This document shows, in pieces, positions 55,927 through 64,000 of a stretch of 64,000 nt of DNA. The DNA is from Zymoseptoria tritici IPO323. Taxonomy: Eukaryota; Ascomycota; Dothideomycetes; Mycosphaerellales; Mycosphaerellaceae. The stretch's first letter is position 1. Every line of letters starts with the position of its first letter. Where the stretch lies: contig NC_018218.1 in NCBI RefSeq assembly GCF_000219625.1, positions 3,844,001-3,908,000 of the forward strand, in the 5' to 3' direction. A program made the position numbers and the translations under genes. The notes under the pieces are model-generated. The model had not been told where the DNA came from, searched no databases, and saw only the letters and a program-made list of their open reading frames with translations.

Positions 55927-56338
55927 AGCAGTGTGTCGAGCGAGACACGGTTCAGATTCGCGAGTACCTAGGTAGTCATGATGTTTGCTCCGGTGCATCA
56001 GCAGAATGTTGTACCCGTTCTCTGCGGTCCCGTTCGCAACAAATGCCTTGCTGATTGTTTGAATGCATTTCACGCAGTTGTACAGTCTCTCGATGCGGTG
56101 GTGTTCCATTTCCCCTGCAGTGGACCTCACCTGCCGTTACCGTCACCGTCGATCCTGACCCCGCCTCACTCATCACCTCAATCCAAGCTCCCGTCTCCTC
56201 CTGGACCCACAGAACCACGTAGAAGCAAAGAACAAACCTCTCATCTCATCGGTGAGAGCGGACTTTCACTTTCCAACCTTGCCTGCTCCCACGGTGCAAA
56301 GACCATCTCTCCCTTTCTCTCAAGCACACCCGAAATCA
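55927..56338. other. Promoter/leader region of the OPI3 gene
   Basis: No gene recognised. Pyrimidine-rich from about 56140. Contains short open frames only. Confidence 0.4.
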
Positions 56339-57019
56339 TGCCATCTCTCCTAAGCTACATCGACTACAGCAAGCCCAGCCTATTCGGTACGCGCTCTCTA
56401 AGGAAGCTCCAAACATCACCTCCTCTTCGCCTCTCGCTAATTCTGATTCCATGTAGTCGCTGCTGCCAGTATACTGTTCAATCCGACTTTCTGGAACCTC
56501 GCCGCCCGCAACGAATATCGCAACAAGACCCTCACCAAGATCTTCGGCGGAAATCCTTACTACGGCTGCTATGCCCTCGCTGTGACCATCTTCTCTCTGG
56601 GAATCTTTCGCGACGTCCTCTACGAACGAGCCCTCCGCGATCAACCGACGCACCCTTCCCTCGTGGGGTTTCCTGCAAAAGCCGCCGCCGTGGGCCTCGT
56701 CGCGAGCGGCAATGTCTTGGTTTTGAGCAGCATGTGGGCGCTGGGTGTGACGGGGACATACTTGGGAGATTACTTCGGGATTTTGATGGACAACATGGTA
56801 ACAGGCTTCCCTTTCGATGTTACGGGCTCGCCGATGTACTATGGGAGTACGCTGAGCTTCTTGGGCACAGCGTTGTGGTTTGGGAAACCAGCTGGCTTGG
56901 TCTTGACTGGGCTGGTACTGGTGGTCTACCAGATCGCATTGAGCTTTGAGGATCCGTTCACGGCGGAGATCTACGCGAAGAGGGAGAGGGAGCAGAAGGC
57001 TGGAAAGAAGTCGAAATGA
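56339..57019 (+). CDS. OPI3: Phospholipid methyltransferase OPI3 (PEM2)
   Basis: ER membrane enzyme converting phosphatidylethanolamine derivatives to phosphatidylcholine by the last two SAM-dependent methylations. Model: 56339-56387 and 56457-57019, 203 aa (yeast enzyme 206). Intron: GTACGC donor and GTAG acceptor, recovering VAAASILFNPTFWNLAARNE after MPSLLSYIDYSKPSLF. Family motifs: TKIFGGNPYYGCYALA, WALGVTGTYLGDYFGIL and GSPMYYGSTLSFLGTAL, the SAM-binding GSPMYxGS box; the C-terminus is Lys-rich (KSK), compatible with ER retention. Four hydrophobic segments. Confidence 0.93.
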
Positions 57020-57337
57020 GGACGAGGGGGAGACGAGGAGATGCATGCAGTGAACCATGATACGAATTGCTCTATTCAACACGAGCGAGGACGTCTGGAA
57101 ACTGGTCAGGACGTATGACCCGGAGGAGCGAGCGTGTTGTCTTTGGTGCAGCGTTATGGTTGTGCAGATACCCACTTTAGCAGAGAACCTCAACGGTTCT
57201 GCGTGGCCACAGAATGGCAGAGCATATACATGGAATTGGAAGAATCTTTCAGAACGCCTCTCGTGCACCGAATCATCATGATGGCGCATGCCTTACGCGG
57301 CGGAAGGAGCGAGACCATCCGCATACTCTAGGCTTGA

Positions 57338-57798
57338 TCATCGAATACATAACCCCATAGACTCGTTCAGCTTCTCGATCGTCCGGTCAAACTCCGCATA
57401 CGCTTCCTTCTGAATCGCATAATTCTGATGTTTGCTACTATATATCAGCTCCCATCATCGAATCACACAGGAACAAATCATCAGCCCAAGACGACGACGA
57501 CGACGACGACTCACGGTGACATTCCAGGTGTCTTTTCCCTTCCCCACCAAGCGTGCACCCAATTCTTCACGATTTTATGCTCCAAGCCTGTCGTCTTGGC
57601 CGCCCCATTCAAGAACTCCAATGTTCGAGCTATTCTCGCGGCATCGTAGTCTTTCGGCTTGCATGTGCGGAATGCCTCTCGTAGCCGGTCTCGCACAATG
57701 TAACGTGCGGGCTTGGAGTACTGTACGGCGCGGAGGAGATGTTGGTGGAGGTGGCGGTACGCGTGGATGATGGCGATGTTGGAGGTCGTTGTGCTCAT
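57338..57798 (-). CDS. DUF1763/LYR-type small mitochondrial protein
   Basis: Model: 57798-57515 and 57434-57338, 126 aa. The intron (GTGAGT...TAGTAG) contains a (CGT)n run; splicing links TPGMSP to KHQNYAIQKEAYAEFDRTIE and ends CIR. The first ATG gives MSTTTSNIAIIHAYRHLHQH, where HAYRHLHQHLLRAVQYS looks like the LYR helix, followed by a conserved downstream Phe (REAFR). LYR proteins act in mitochondria as Fe-S or complex-assembly adaptors; this particular family's role is not known to me. Divergent from the JmjC/cupin-like gene. Confidence 0.7.
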
Positions 57799-58041
57799 TT
57801 TTGTCGATGACAATGACTGCCCATGGTTTTTGACTCTTCACTTGAAGCAGCCGATCGAATGGACATGTGCCGCAAAGGTTCATTGCGAGCTCTGTAGAAC
57901 GGACGGTCTCATTGCATGGGTTTCGTCTCATCTTGAGCGAAAGCGGTTAGAACTAGCGCGAGCTGGATGAACGTCCACCATCGAGACTCTTCACTTTCAC
58001 TCCTTCGACATCAACTCCCCGCGATCTCCATCCCAACCCCG

Positions 58042-58934
58042 ATGCTCCGGTCGCGCATTGCCATCTCGCTAGTCTCACGATGTAGACAGTTCAGCACCGG
58101 GCCCGTCCTTCGACCGGTCCTAATGCTACCCAATGCCTCGCTGGATGGTTTCCGCGAGAAGGCCTTCAACCCCGCCCTGCCGGCTTTGCTGCCTCGACAG
58201 TTCTTTGCAGAGTTGCCTGCTATTGGCAAGTGGTTCATGAGGCGCAAGATAGGCGATGCTATGGCTTTGAACACCGACTATCTAGCCGACTATGGAGACA
58301 CGGTCGTGCCGCTGGAGATTACACTGAACGACCAGTTCGTGCGCGTCGAACAAGAGCTCAGCTTCTTCCTCGAGTAAGAGGCCCATTTCACTCATCGATA
58401 ACATCACTGAAAAGTCGCAGTGCAGCAAAGATGGACGCTCGCCCCGCCCTCATCTACCTCGCCCAAGCATCCCTCTCCGATCTTCCGCCGGGCTTGACAG
58501 CCGACTTGCCCACTCCTTCCCTCATCCTCGAAGCCGACAAAGGCGACATCTACAGCTCTTCCATCTGGCTCGGCCTCGCACCGACTTATACACCTTTACA
58601 CCGTGATCCGAACCCGAATCTATTCGTGCAGCTGGCAGGAAAAAAAGTTGTGCGGCTGTTCCGCCCGAATGACGGATCAAACATCTTCGATCGCGTGCAG
58701 GAGAGGATTGGAGGTCGGGCTTCGGCGAGTATGAGAGGGGAAGAGATGATGCATGGCAGGGAAAAGGAGGTTTTGGAGGATGTGGTCTGGGGCGGGAGGT
58801 CAGAGGGAGATGAAGAATGTTGGGAGGCGGAGCTGGCAAGTGGTGATGGGTTGTTCATACCGAAGGGATGGTGGCATAGTATCAGAGGTGTTGGCAGTGG
58901 TATGACTGGGTCGGTCAATTGGTGGTTTCGGTAA
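58042..58934 (+). CDS. JmjC/cupin-8-like protein with probable mitochondrial presequence
   Basis: Model: 58042-58373 and 58421-58934, 281 aa; intron GTAAGA...TCGCAG. An in-frame ATG at 57967 would add 25 residues; 58042 is preferred because it gives MLRSRIAISLVSRCRQFSTG, a classic mitochondrial presequence with a cleavage-like end. The cupin core has PLHRDPNPNLFVQLAGKKVV (HxD metal pair) and, near the C-terminus, FIPKGWWHSIRGVG supplying the distal His, together the 2-His-1-carboxylate site of 2-oxoglutarate/Fe(II) dioxygenases. It ends VNWWFR, typical of the JmjC/cupin_8 group. Substrate unknown. Its stop is 36 bp from the stop of the convergent helicase gene. Confidence 0.82.
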
Positions 58935-58970
58935 GTGGCAGCAGGTGGTGAGGAATTAGACTGTGCTCCT

Positions 58971-61039
58971 CTACGACTTCACCCTGTAGAACTCCGGCGC
59001 ATACTCCAACAACCACGCCTTTTCGATTTTCGTGACATCACGAATGAACGTCTTGTTCCCAGTCTCCATTACCTCCGTGAACACCACCCAGTCCGCCTTG
59101 CGATTGAACATCAAGGATGAAGGGTGTGCATGGAGGACTGTGCTTTCATCGACAGTCCTGAACGTCCCGTCGGGCATCATCCTCGCCGCGTGCGCGAAGT
59201 ATCCACTCGTCAGACACCTCCTGATGGATTCTTCCTTCGGCCTGCCACCTGCTCGTAGCACGTCTTTCTCCCCCAGCGATTCATCAACATCAATGCCGAA
59301 TCGTTCCAGGTACCGCTTTAATTGATTGCGAATGCTGACGGCCCTCGTCATTGACTTGAAATTGAGATAGTGCTGCTGACACCATTTTGCTTCTTTCTTG
59401 CCCTTGGTCACGAATGCTTGGTACACATTCAGCAATGTCAGATGATCGCCTTCTTCGACGGCAAATTTCCGCCGAGCGGTCTCTTCCGCCTTTTTCGCGT
59501 CATGCGTGAACCACACGTTGCCTTGCAGGCTGGTCATGGCGCCGATGGTAAGCATTTCGGACAAACAGCTGAATGACGGCGAGGAGAGGAGACACTTGGC
59601 CATCATGGGTTCCAAGGCGAGTTCGGCCATGCGGATGCCGAGAGGTTTTGTGAGCTTGGCGTAGTCGTCCAGGGCGCCGAGAGAGTAGAGGAGTTCCAAA
59701 GCACGGATGATGAGCTCAGCGGGAGGAGGTGTCATGAAATCAAAGCGGGCGATGTTGTCGATCCCGAGTGCTTTAAGCTGCAGGATCATCGGAGCGAGGT
59801 TTGAACGTTGGATTTCTGGGACGGTGGCGTCGGTCAGGGATGAATAAGCTGCTTCCGTGTAAAGGCGGAAGCATTTGCCTGGTTTGGTGCGGCCTGCGCG
59901 TCCAGCACGTTGAGTTGCCGACGCTTTCGAGATGGGCGTCGCAGTGAGCGCTTCGATGCCGGTGGTAGGGTTGTACGCTCGCAGCTTGACGAAGCCGCAG
60001 TCGATCACATACACGATCCCGTCGATTGTGACGCTTGCTTCTGCGATGTTGGTCGAGCATATGACTTTGCGAGTATTGTCTGGAGCTGGTTCGAAAACGT
60101 ACATTTGCTGCTCTGTGCTCAGACCTGCGAATAGGGGAAGTGGCAGGATTTTGTCGGCATTGTTCGACAGTGAAGGCATTCGATCAGCAATCATTTCGAT
60201 GACTGTTTCAATCTCCTCTCTACCCGTCAAGAAGATCAGAATGTCGCCTTCCGGTTCCGATGAGTGGATATCGAAGACAGTCTTGACTGCGCGTTCGATG
60301 TAGTCTTCGGCAGGCTCCGAAAGATAGTGTATGTCGACTGGATGGGCTCGGCCTTCAATGCTTACGATCTGACCTATACTCTCTGCTGGATGAGTGCTGT
60401 CCTTTGCAACAGCGTCGTCCTCGGCAAAGAAGTTGACAAAATCCTCAGCTTGCAGCGTGGCAGAGCTAACTACAATCCTCAGCTCTGGTCGTCGACTGCG
60501 AATCTTTTTCAACACCCCGAGCAGAACATCCGAGCTCAGACTGCGCTCATGGGCCTCGTCGACCATGATGACGCCGTATCTTGAGAGGAGCGGGTCGACC
60601 AAGGCTTCTCTGAGGAGCAGTCCATCCGTGAGGAACTTGATCCTCGTGGCAGCAGAGGTCACATCCTCGAAGCGAATCGAGTAGCCCACTTGCTGCCCGA
60701 TCTGACATCTCATCTCTTCAGCCACTCGTTTGGCCACCGTTGTTGCTGCGACTCGCCGCGGCTAGGAGATATCTGTAAGCTGCCGTCAATTATCGTGATA
60801 TGTAAAGTGGTGATGGCCATACTTGCTTGCGTGACCGCGATTAGCTTGCCGTCGTTGCACCATCCTGCCTGCTCCATATATTGAGGAAGTTGAGTGGTCT
60901 TTCCGCTGCCAGTCTGACCGATGATGACTGTGACCGGAAGCTTCTCGATGGTATAGAGTAATGCGTCCCGATGCCGTGCTATGGGAAGCAACGACGAGGG
61001 CTTGTGCAATGCCGGGATGAATGAGTCGAAGTCTGCCAT
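58971..61039 (-). CDS. DEAH-box RNA helicase, DHX35-like
   Basis: ATP-dependent RNA helicase of the Prp2/Prp22/DHX35 group; DHX35 is spliceosome-associated. Model: 61039-60827 and 60761-58971, 667 aa. Motif I GQTGSGKT (about residue 41), Ia TQPRRVAATTVAKRVAEE across the splice junction, II DEAHERS (about 138), III SSATLQ, V TNIAEASVTIDGI, VI QRAGRAGRTKPG. The HA2 and OB-fold C-terminal regions are complete to FYRVKS. The intron starts GCAAGT instead of GT, a GC-AG intron: only this junction restores the universally conserved TQPRRVAAT. Length is close to that of DHX35. Divergent from the CUE gene. Confidence 0.92.
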
Positions 61040-61413
61040 TGTGGTTCGTGTTTGCCGGCTCAATGGAGGGATTTGTGTAGACGCAGTGCATCAAGCGTGG
61101 CATCCAATGCTGACGATGGATTGTCAGCGTCGACTACGCGCAATGCATCGTTGCTTGATTCTTTCTTTTCCCCTGTTTGATTTTAATGTGAGAATCGGAG
61201 ACTCTCCGTGCCCCGCCACTGCAAAGCACATGGGCAACCTGGGGTCTGGTTGCCAAGAGCCTTGCGTCAGTCTGCCCAGCTTGAGCTTGAAACACATGCG
61301 AAGGCGGCAGCAACTTGAACAATCAATCACCGTTTTCCTTCTATTTTACCTCCAGGGCTACAACTACATATCACCGAACTGAACCCACAACACAACGCTC
61401 AGACTCAGCAGAC

Positions 61414-62802
61414 ATGGCCGACCGCACTCCAGTCTCGCCAATCCGTCCAGAAGAATCGGCAACGACACGAGAGGAGATCGATTTCAACGACAACGACCAA
61501 GAAACCGGCACTGTCTCACCGCAAGGACAAGAAACTCCTTCGAGGCCGGAAAAGGTCTCCTCGCCACGTCCTCGTGTCTCGTTCAACGAGCAGACGGAGG
61601 ACATCCCACCTACGAAACCACCACGCCCTGTGAGCCCGAATCTCCAAGCTGAGAATACCTTGATCGAAGCTTTCCCTACCATCGACACCAAAGTCGTCAA
61701 GGCGGTTCTCGCTGCCAGCGGTGGCAATGTTGAGCCGGCGTTCAACGCTCTGCTGGGCATGTCTGATCCCGATTTCCAAGCCGAAGAAGCACGACCTCCT
61801 CCACAGCCTCCAAGGCCTACGCAGCGTCAGCCAGTAAGCCAGCTTGAAGCGGATGAGCAGTACGCGAGACGACTTGCGGAGCAGTACAACTATGACGGAC
61901 AGCGTACGCAAAATAGATACAATCAGCGCGAGCCTGGTCGCCGTGGACCGAATTCGCAGCGCCACGATGATGAGGAGGGCAAGGAGCGGAGCTTCTTTGA
62001 CGACGACCTTCCAGAGATCGGTCGCAACATTCAAGAGGGCTTTCTGGAGACTCAAAAGGTGGTCAACAGCTGGATCACAAACTTCAAGAAGAAGATTGAT
62101 GGGGATGAGGATGAAGACCTCTACTCTGGCTCCCAGTCAGGCTCCAGACAAAACTCGGGAAACTGGCCTCCACGACAAAACTTTGGCTCCAGCCAAAGCG
62201 AGCAACTGCATGGGATTAGGAGGTCAGCCGAGCGGACACGTCGTAGCACTGAAACGCAACGGTACGATGCCGACCCACACGAGCTCGGCGCGGACGCATT
62301 TGAACGATTGGAGCTGAGAGACGATGAAGCTCGTAAGTGGATGGGCGAGACAGGTATCTGGGAGACAATGCTAACATGCTACGTAGCACCGCCTCAGCCT
62401 CCGCGTACCAGCAGCAGGAAGTCCGCCAACCCGGACCTCTTCAAGCCGCAACCGAAACCTCCACAAAGTGGCCCTGTCGACGAGGTCGATGCCGCGGATC
62501 GGAAGTCCACGGGCAACAATGCATCGGATACAGACAAGAGCAAGAAGTGGCAGCCGTTGACCAGTGTTACGCCGGCTCCAGAGGACGATAACGACCCCTT
62601 CTCTCTTGGTGATGATGATGAAGAAAAGGACAAGACAGAAGACTTGCGGAAGGAGGACTCGGAACGGCTGAAGACATCAGCGAGGAACAGCATCAGTGCT
62701 GATACTAGCGGATCGGCCCCGAAGCCTTTAGAGGAGACGGAGACTAGCAATACTGGGAGAAACAAGGAGGCGGAAGAGCTTCTTACAGGGAAAAAGTCAT
62801 GA
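61414..62802 (+). CDS. CUE-domain ubiquitin-binding protein, CUE5-like
   Basis: Probable ubiquitin-binding adaptor; yeast Cue5 links ubiquitinated cargo to Atg8 in autophagy. Model: 61414-62332 and 62387-62802, 444 aa. The CUE domain spans residues about 81-118, with AFP (the MFP-equivalent) and the C-terminal dileucine in FNALLG. After it: Pro-rich PPPQPPRPTQRQP, the conserved QLEADEQYARRLAEQY, and DLPEIGRNIQEGFLETQK with VNSWITNFKKK, typical of fungal Cue5-like proteins. The tail is acidic and disordered. The intron (GTAAGT...CTAAC...GTAG) is 54 nt, a multiple of three without a stop, so retention would also give an intact protein. Confidence 0.85.
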   Translation: MADRTPVSPIRPEESATTREEIDFNDNDQETGTVSPQGQETPSRPEKVSSPRPRVSFNEQTEDIPPTKPPRPVSPNLQAENTLIEAFPTIDTKVVKAVLAASGGNVEPAFNALLGMSDPDFQAEEARPPPQPPRPTQRQPVSQLEADEQYARRLAEQYNYDGQRTQNRYNQREPGRRGPNSQRHDDEEGKERSFFDDDLPEIGRNIQEGFLETQKVVNSWITNFKKKIDGDEDEDLYSGSQSGSRQNSGNWPPRQNFGSSQSEQLHGIRRSAERTRRSTETQRYDADPHELGADAFERLELRDDEARKWMGETGIWETMLTCYVAPPQPPRTSSRKSANPDLFKPQPKPPQSGPVDEVDAADRKSTGNNASDTDKSKKWQPLTSVTPAPEDDNDPFSLGDDDEEKDKTEDLRKEDSERLKTSARNSISADTSGSAPKPLEETETSNTGRNKEAEELLTGKKS

Positions 62803-63115
62803 GAAGAATGTTGTCGCAGAATGCTTGCGATGATCTGAACAGCTGTTTTGAGCCTTGGACTTGCCAGAACAGCTTCAGGCAGTATTCAATACTCGCAATT
62901 CTAGCTCGCCATCCGTGATGCATGATCACGTTTGATAATCTTGTTCCATCTCCCGAGGTCCATATGTCGATGCTCTGCGTTTATCTTTCCATGCAGCCTT
63001 GCGTCGATCCCGTGCGGTGCTACCCGGCGAAGCTTACCTAGTTCTACCGGCCAAAATTTATTATTGAAACTTTCCACGATCACCACTGTCTCAACTCACA
63101 CTCGATTGATTTACA
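62803..63115. other. Short intergenic region
   Basis: 3' flank of the CUE gene and promoter of the NOP4-like gene; nothing else recognised. Confidence 0.4.
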
Positions 63116-64000
63116 ATGGGACCCGCAAAGAAGAAGCAAAGATTGTCAAATGGAGCTGCTGCTGCTGTAGATTCTGCTCCAGAGGATCGCGCAGAACAAC
63201 TTCTCCCCACAAAGGAGAACCTAACCACCGCAGCAGTCGATGCACCAGCGGACGAAAAAGAAGCCGCCGTTCAACAACGACGATCGCTGTTCGTGCGCCA
63301 GCTGCCTTCGAATACAACGTCCGAATCCTTGACCGAGCTCTTCTCCGAAACGTTCCCCGTCAAGCATGCAACCGCAGTCACCGATCCAGCAACGAAAGAA
63401 TGCCGTGGATATGGATTCGTCACATTCGCCGACGCCGAGGACGCAGCTCAGGCCAAATCGCAGTTTCATGGCCATATCATTGATGGCAAGAAGCTCCGAG
63501 TCGAGATCGCAGAGCCGAGAAAGCGCGTGGCTGATGCCGACGGTGAGATGCCGAAAAAGGTGGAACACAATGCGTCAAAGAAGCCGGACGAACCAGTTCA
63601 GCCGACGAAATTGATTGTTCGCAACTTACCATGGTCCATCAAGCGCGGAGATCAGTTGGAGAAATTATTCCTGAGTTTTGGAAAGGTGAAGAAAGCTTAC
63701 ATCCCAAAGAAAGGACCTGGCTTGATGGCGGGTTTCGGATTCGTCCTAATGAGAGGCAAGAAGAACGCTGAGAAGGCTATCGAGGGTGTGAATGGAAAAG
63801 AGATCGACGGCCGGACTTTGGCAGTGGATTGGGCGGTGGAAAAGGATACCTATGAGGACCTCGTGAAAGGTGAAAAAGCAGAAGAGGAGGTCAGCAACGA
63901 GGAAGACATCGATATTGATGCTGCAGAGGAAGAGATGATCGACAACGACGAGGAGATTGAATCCGACGACGCCAGCAGTGATGGTGGAGCCGAACTCGAT
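63116..64000 (+). CDS. NOP4: NOP4/RBM28-like nucleolar RNA-binding protein (5' part, runs off window)
   Basis: Four-RRM nucleolar protein needed for 60S ribosomal subunit assembly and 27S pre-rRNA processing. The window holds the first 295 codons. Start MGPAKKKQRLSNG. RRM1 is at about residues 58-135 with RNP2 LFVRQLP and RNP1 RGYGFVTF. RRM2 is at about 163-245 with LIVRNLPW and AGFGFVLM. After RRM2 an acidic linker begins (EEDIDIDAAEEEMIDNDEE), as in NOP4. RRM3 and RRM4 should lie beyond the edge. No intron is seen in this part. Confidence 0.9.
   Translation, partial: MGPAKKKQRLSNGAAAAVDSAPEDRAEQLLPTKENLTTAAVDAPADEKEAAVQQRRSLFVRQLPSNTTSESLTELFSETFPVKHATAVTDPATKECRGYGFVTFADAEDAAQAKSQFHGHIIDGKKLRVEIAEPRKRVADADGEMPKKVEHNASKKPDEPVQPTKLIVRNLPWSIKRGDQLEKLFLSFGKVKKAYIPKKGPGLMAGFGFVLMRGKKNAEKAIEGVNGKEIDGRTLAVDWAVEKDTYEDLVKGEKAEEEVSNEEDIDIDAAEEEMIDNDEEIESDDASSDGGAELD

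Overview
The window is from a filamentous ascomycete (Pezizomycotina, most likely a Dothideomycete; the class is an inference). Host genes have short GT-AG introns (43-75 nt) with CTAAC/CTGAC-like branch points and encode conserved eukaryotic proteins: UPF1, IMP4, SAS10, SLA1, MMS19, OPI3, a DHX35-type helicase, NOP4. Two repeat islands, about 1-10200 and 43553-52557, carry the signature of repeat-induced point mutation (RIP): CpA/TpG are depleted, TpA is in excess, CpG is kept, and TAG/TAA stops litter otherwise readable frames.

Layout. 1-250: degenerate DNA. 255-2960: about 21 copies of a ~128-bp satellite whose units each contain a dyad. 2975-4390: degenerate relics. 4391-9049: a minus-strand tyrosine-recombinase (Ngaro/PAT-like) retrotransposon relic with the split direct repeat order A1-ORFs-B1-A2-B2. 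9690-10195: a minisatellite. 10441-43272: a gene-rich block with an unknown basic nuclear-type protein, a small unknown protein, a small secreted Cys-rich protein, a membrane protein, IMP4, UPF1, a secreted amidase, PCC1, a small mitochondrial-type protein, MMS19, SLA1, a SNF2-like ATPase, SAS10, a DUF5519-like protein and an amino-acid transporter.

43553-52557 is one nested insertion. A pogo/Tc1-like DNA transposon (40-bp TIRs, TA target duplication) has its transposase gene split by a Ty3/gypsy chromovirus (44036-50834; two 328-bp LTRs, 5-bp GCGGA target duplication). The chromovirus relic carries an extra antisense reading frame between pol and the 3' LTR. 53034-64000: an NLR-related protein (STAND-type N-terminus plus C-terminal ankyrins, no NB domain), OPI3, a DUF1763/LYR-type protein, a JmjC/cupin-like protein, a DHX35-like DEAH helicase with a GC-AG intron, a CUE5-like ubiquitin-binding protein, and the 5' part of NOP4, which runs off the window.

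The genes do not form a single pathway. Several belong to ribosome biogenesis (IMP4, SAS10, NOP4) or RNA metabolism (UPF1, DHX35), and many are arranged as divergent pairs sharing short promoters. The most unusual content is in the mobile-element islands.
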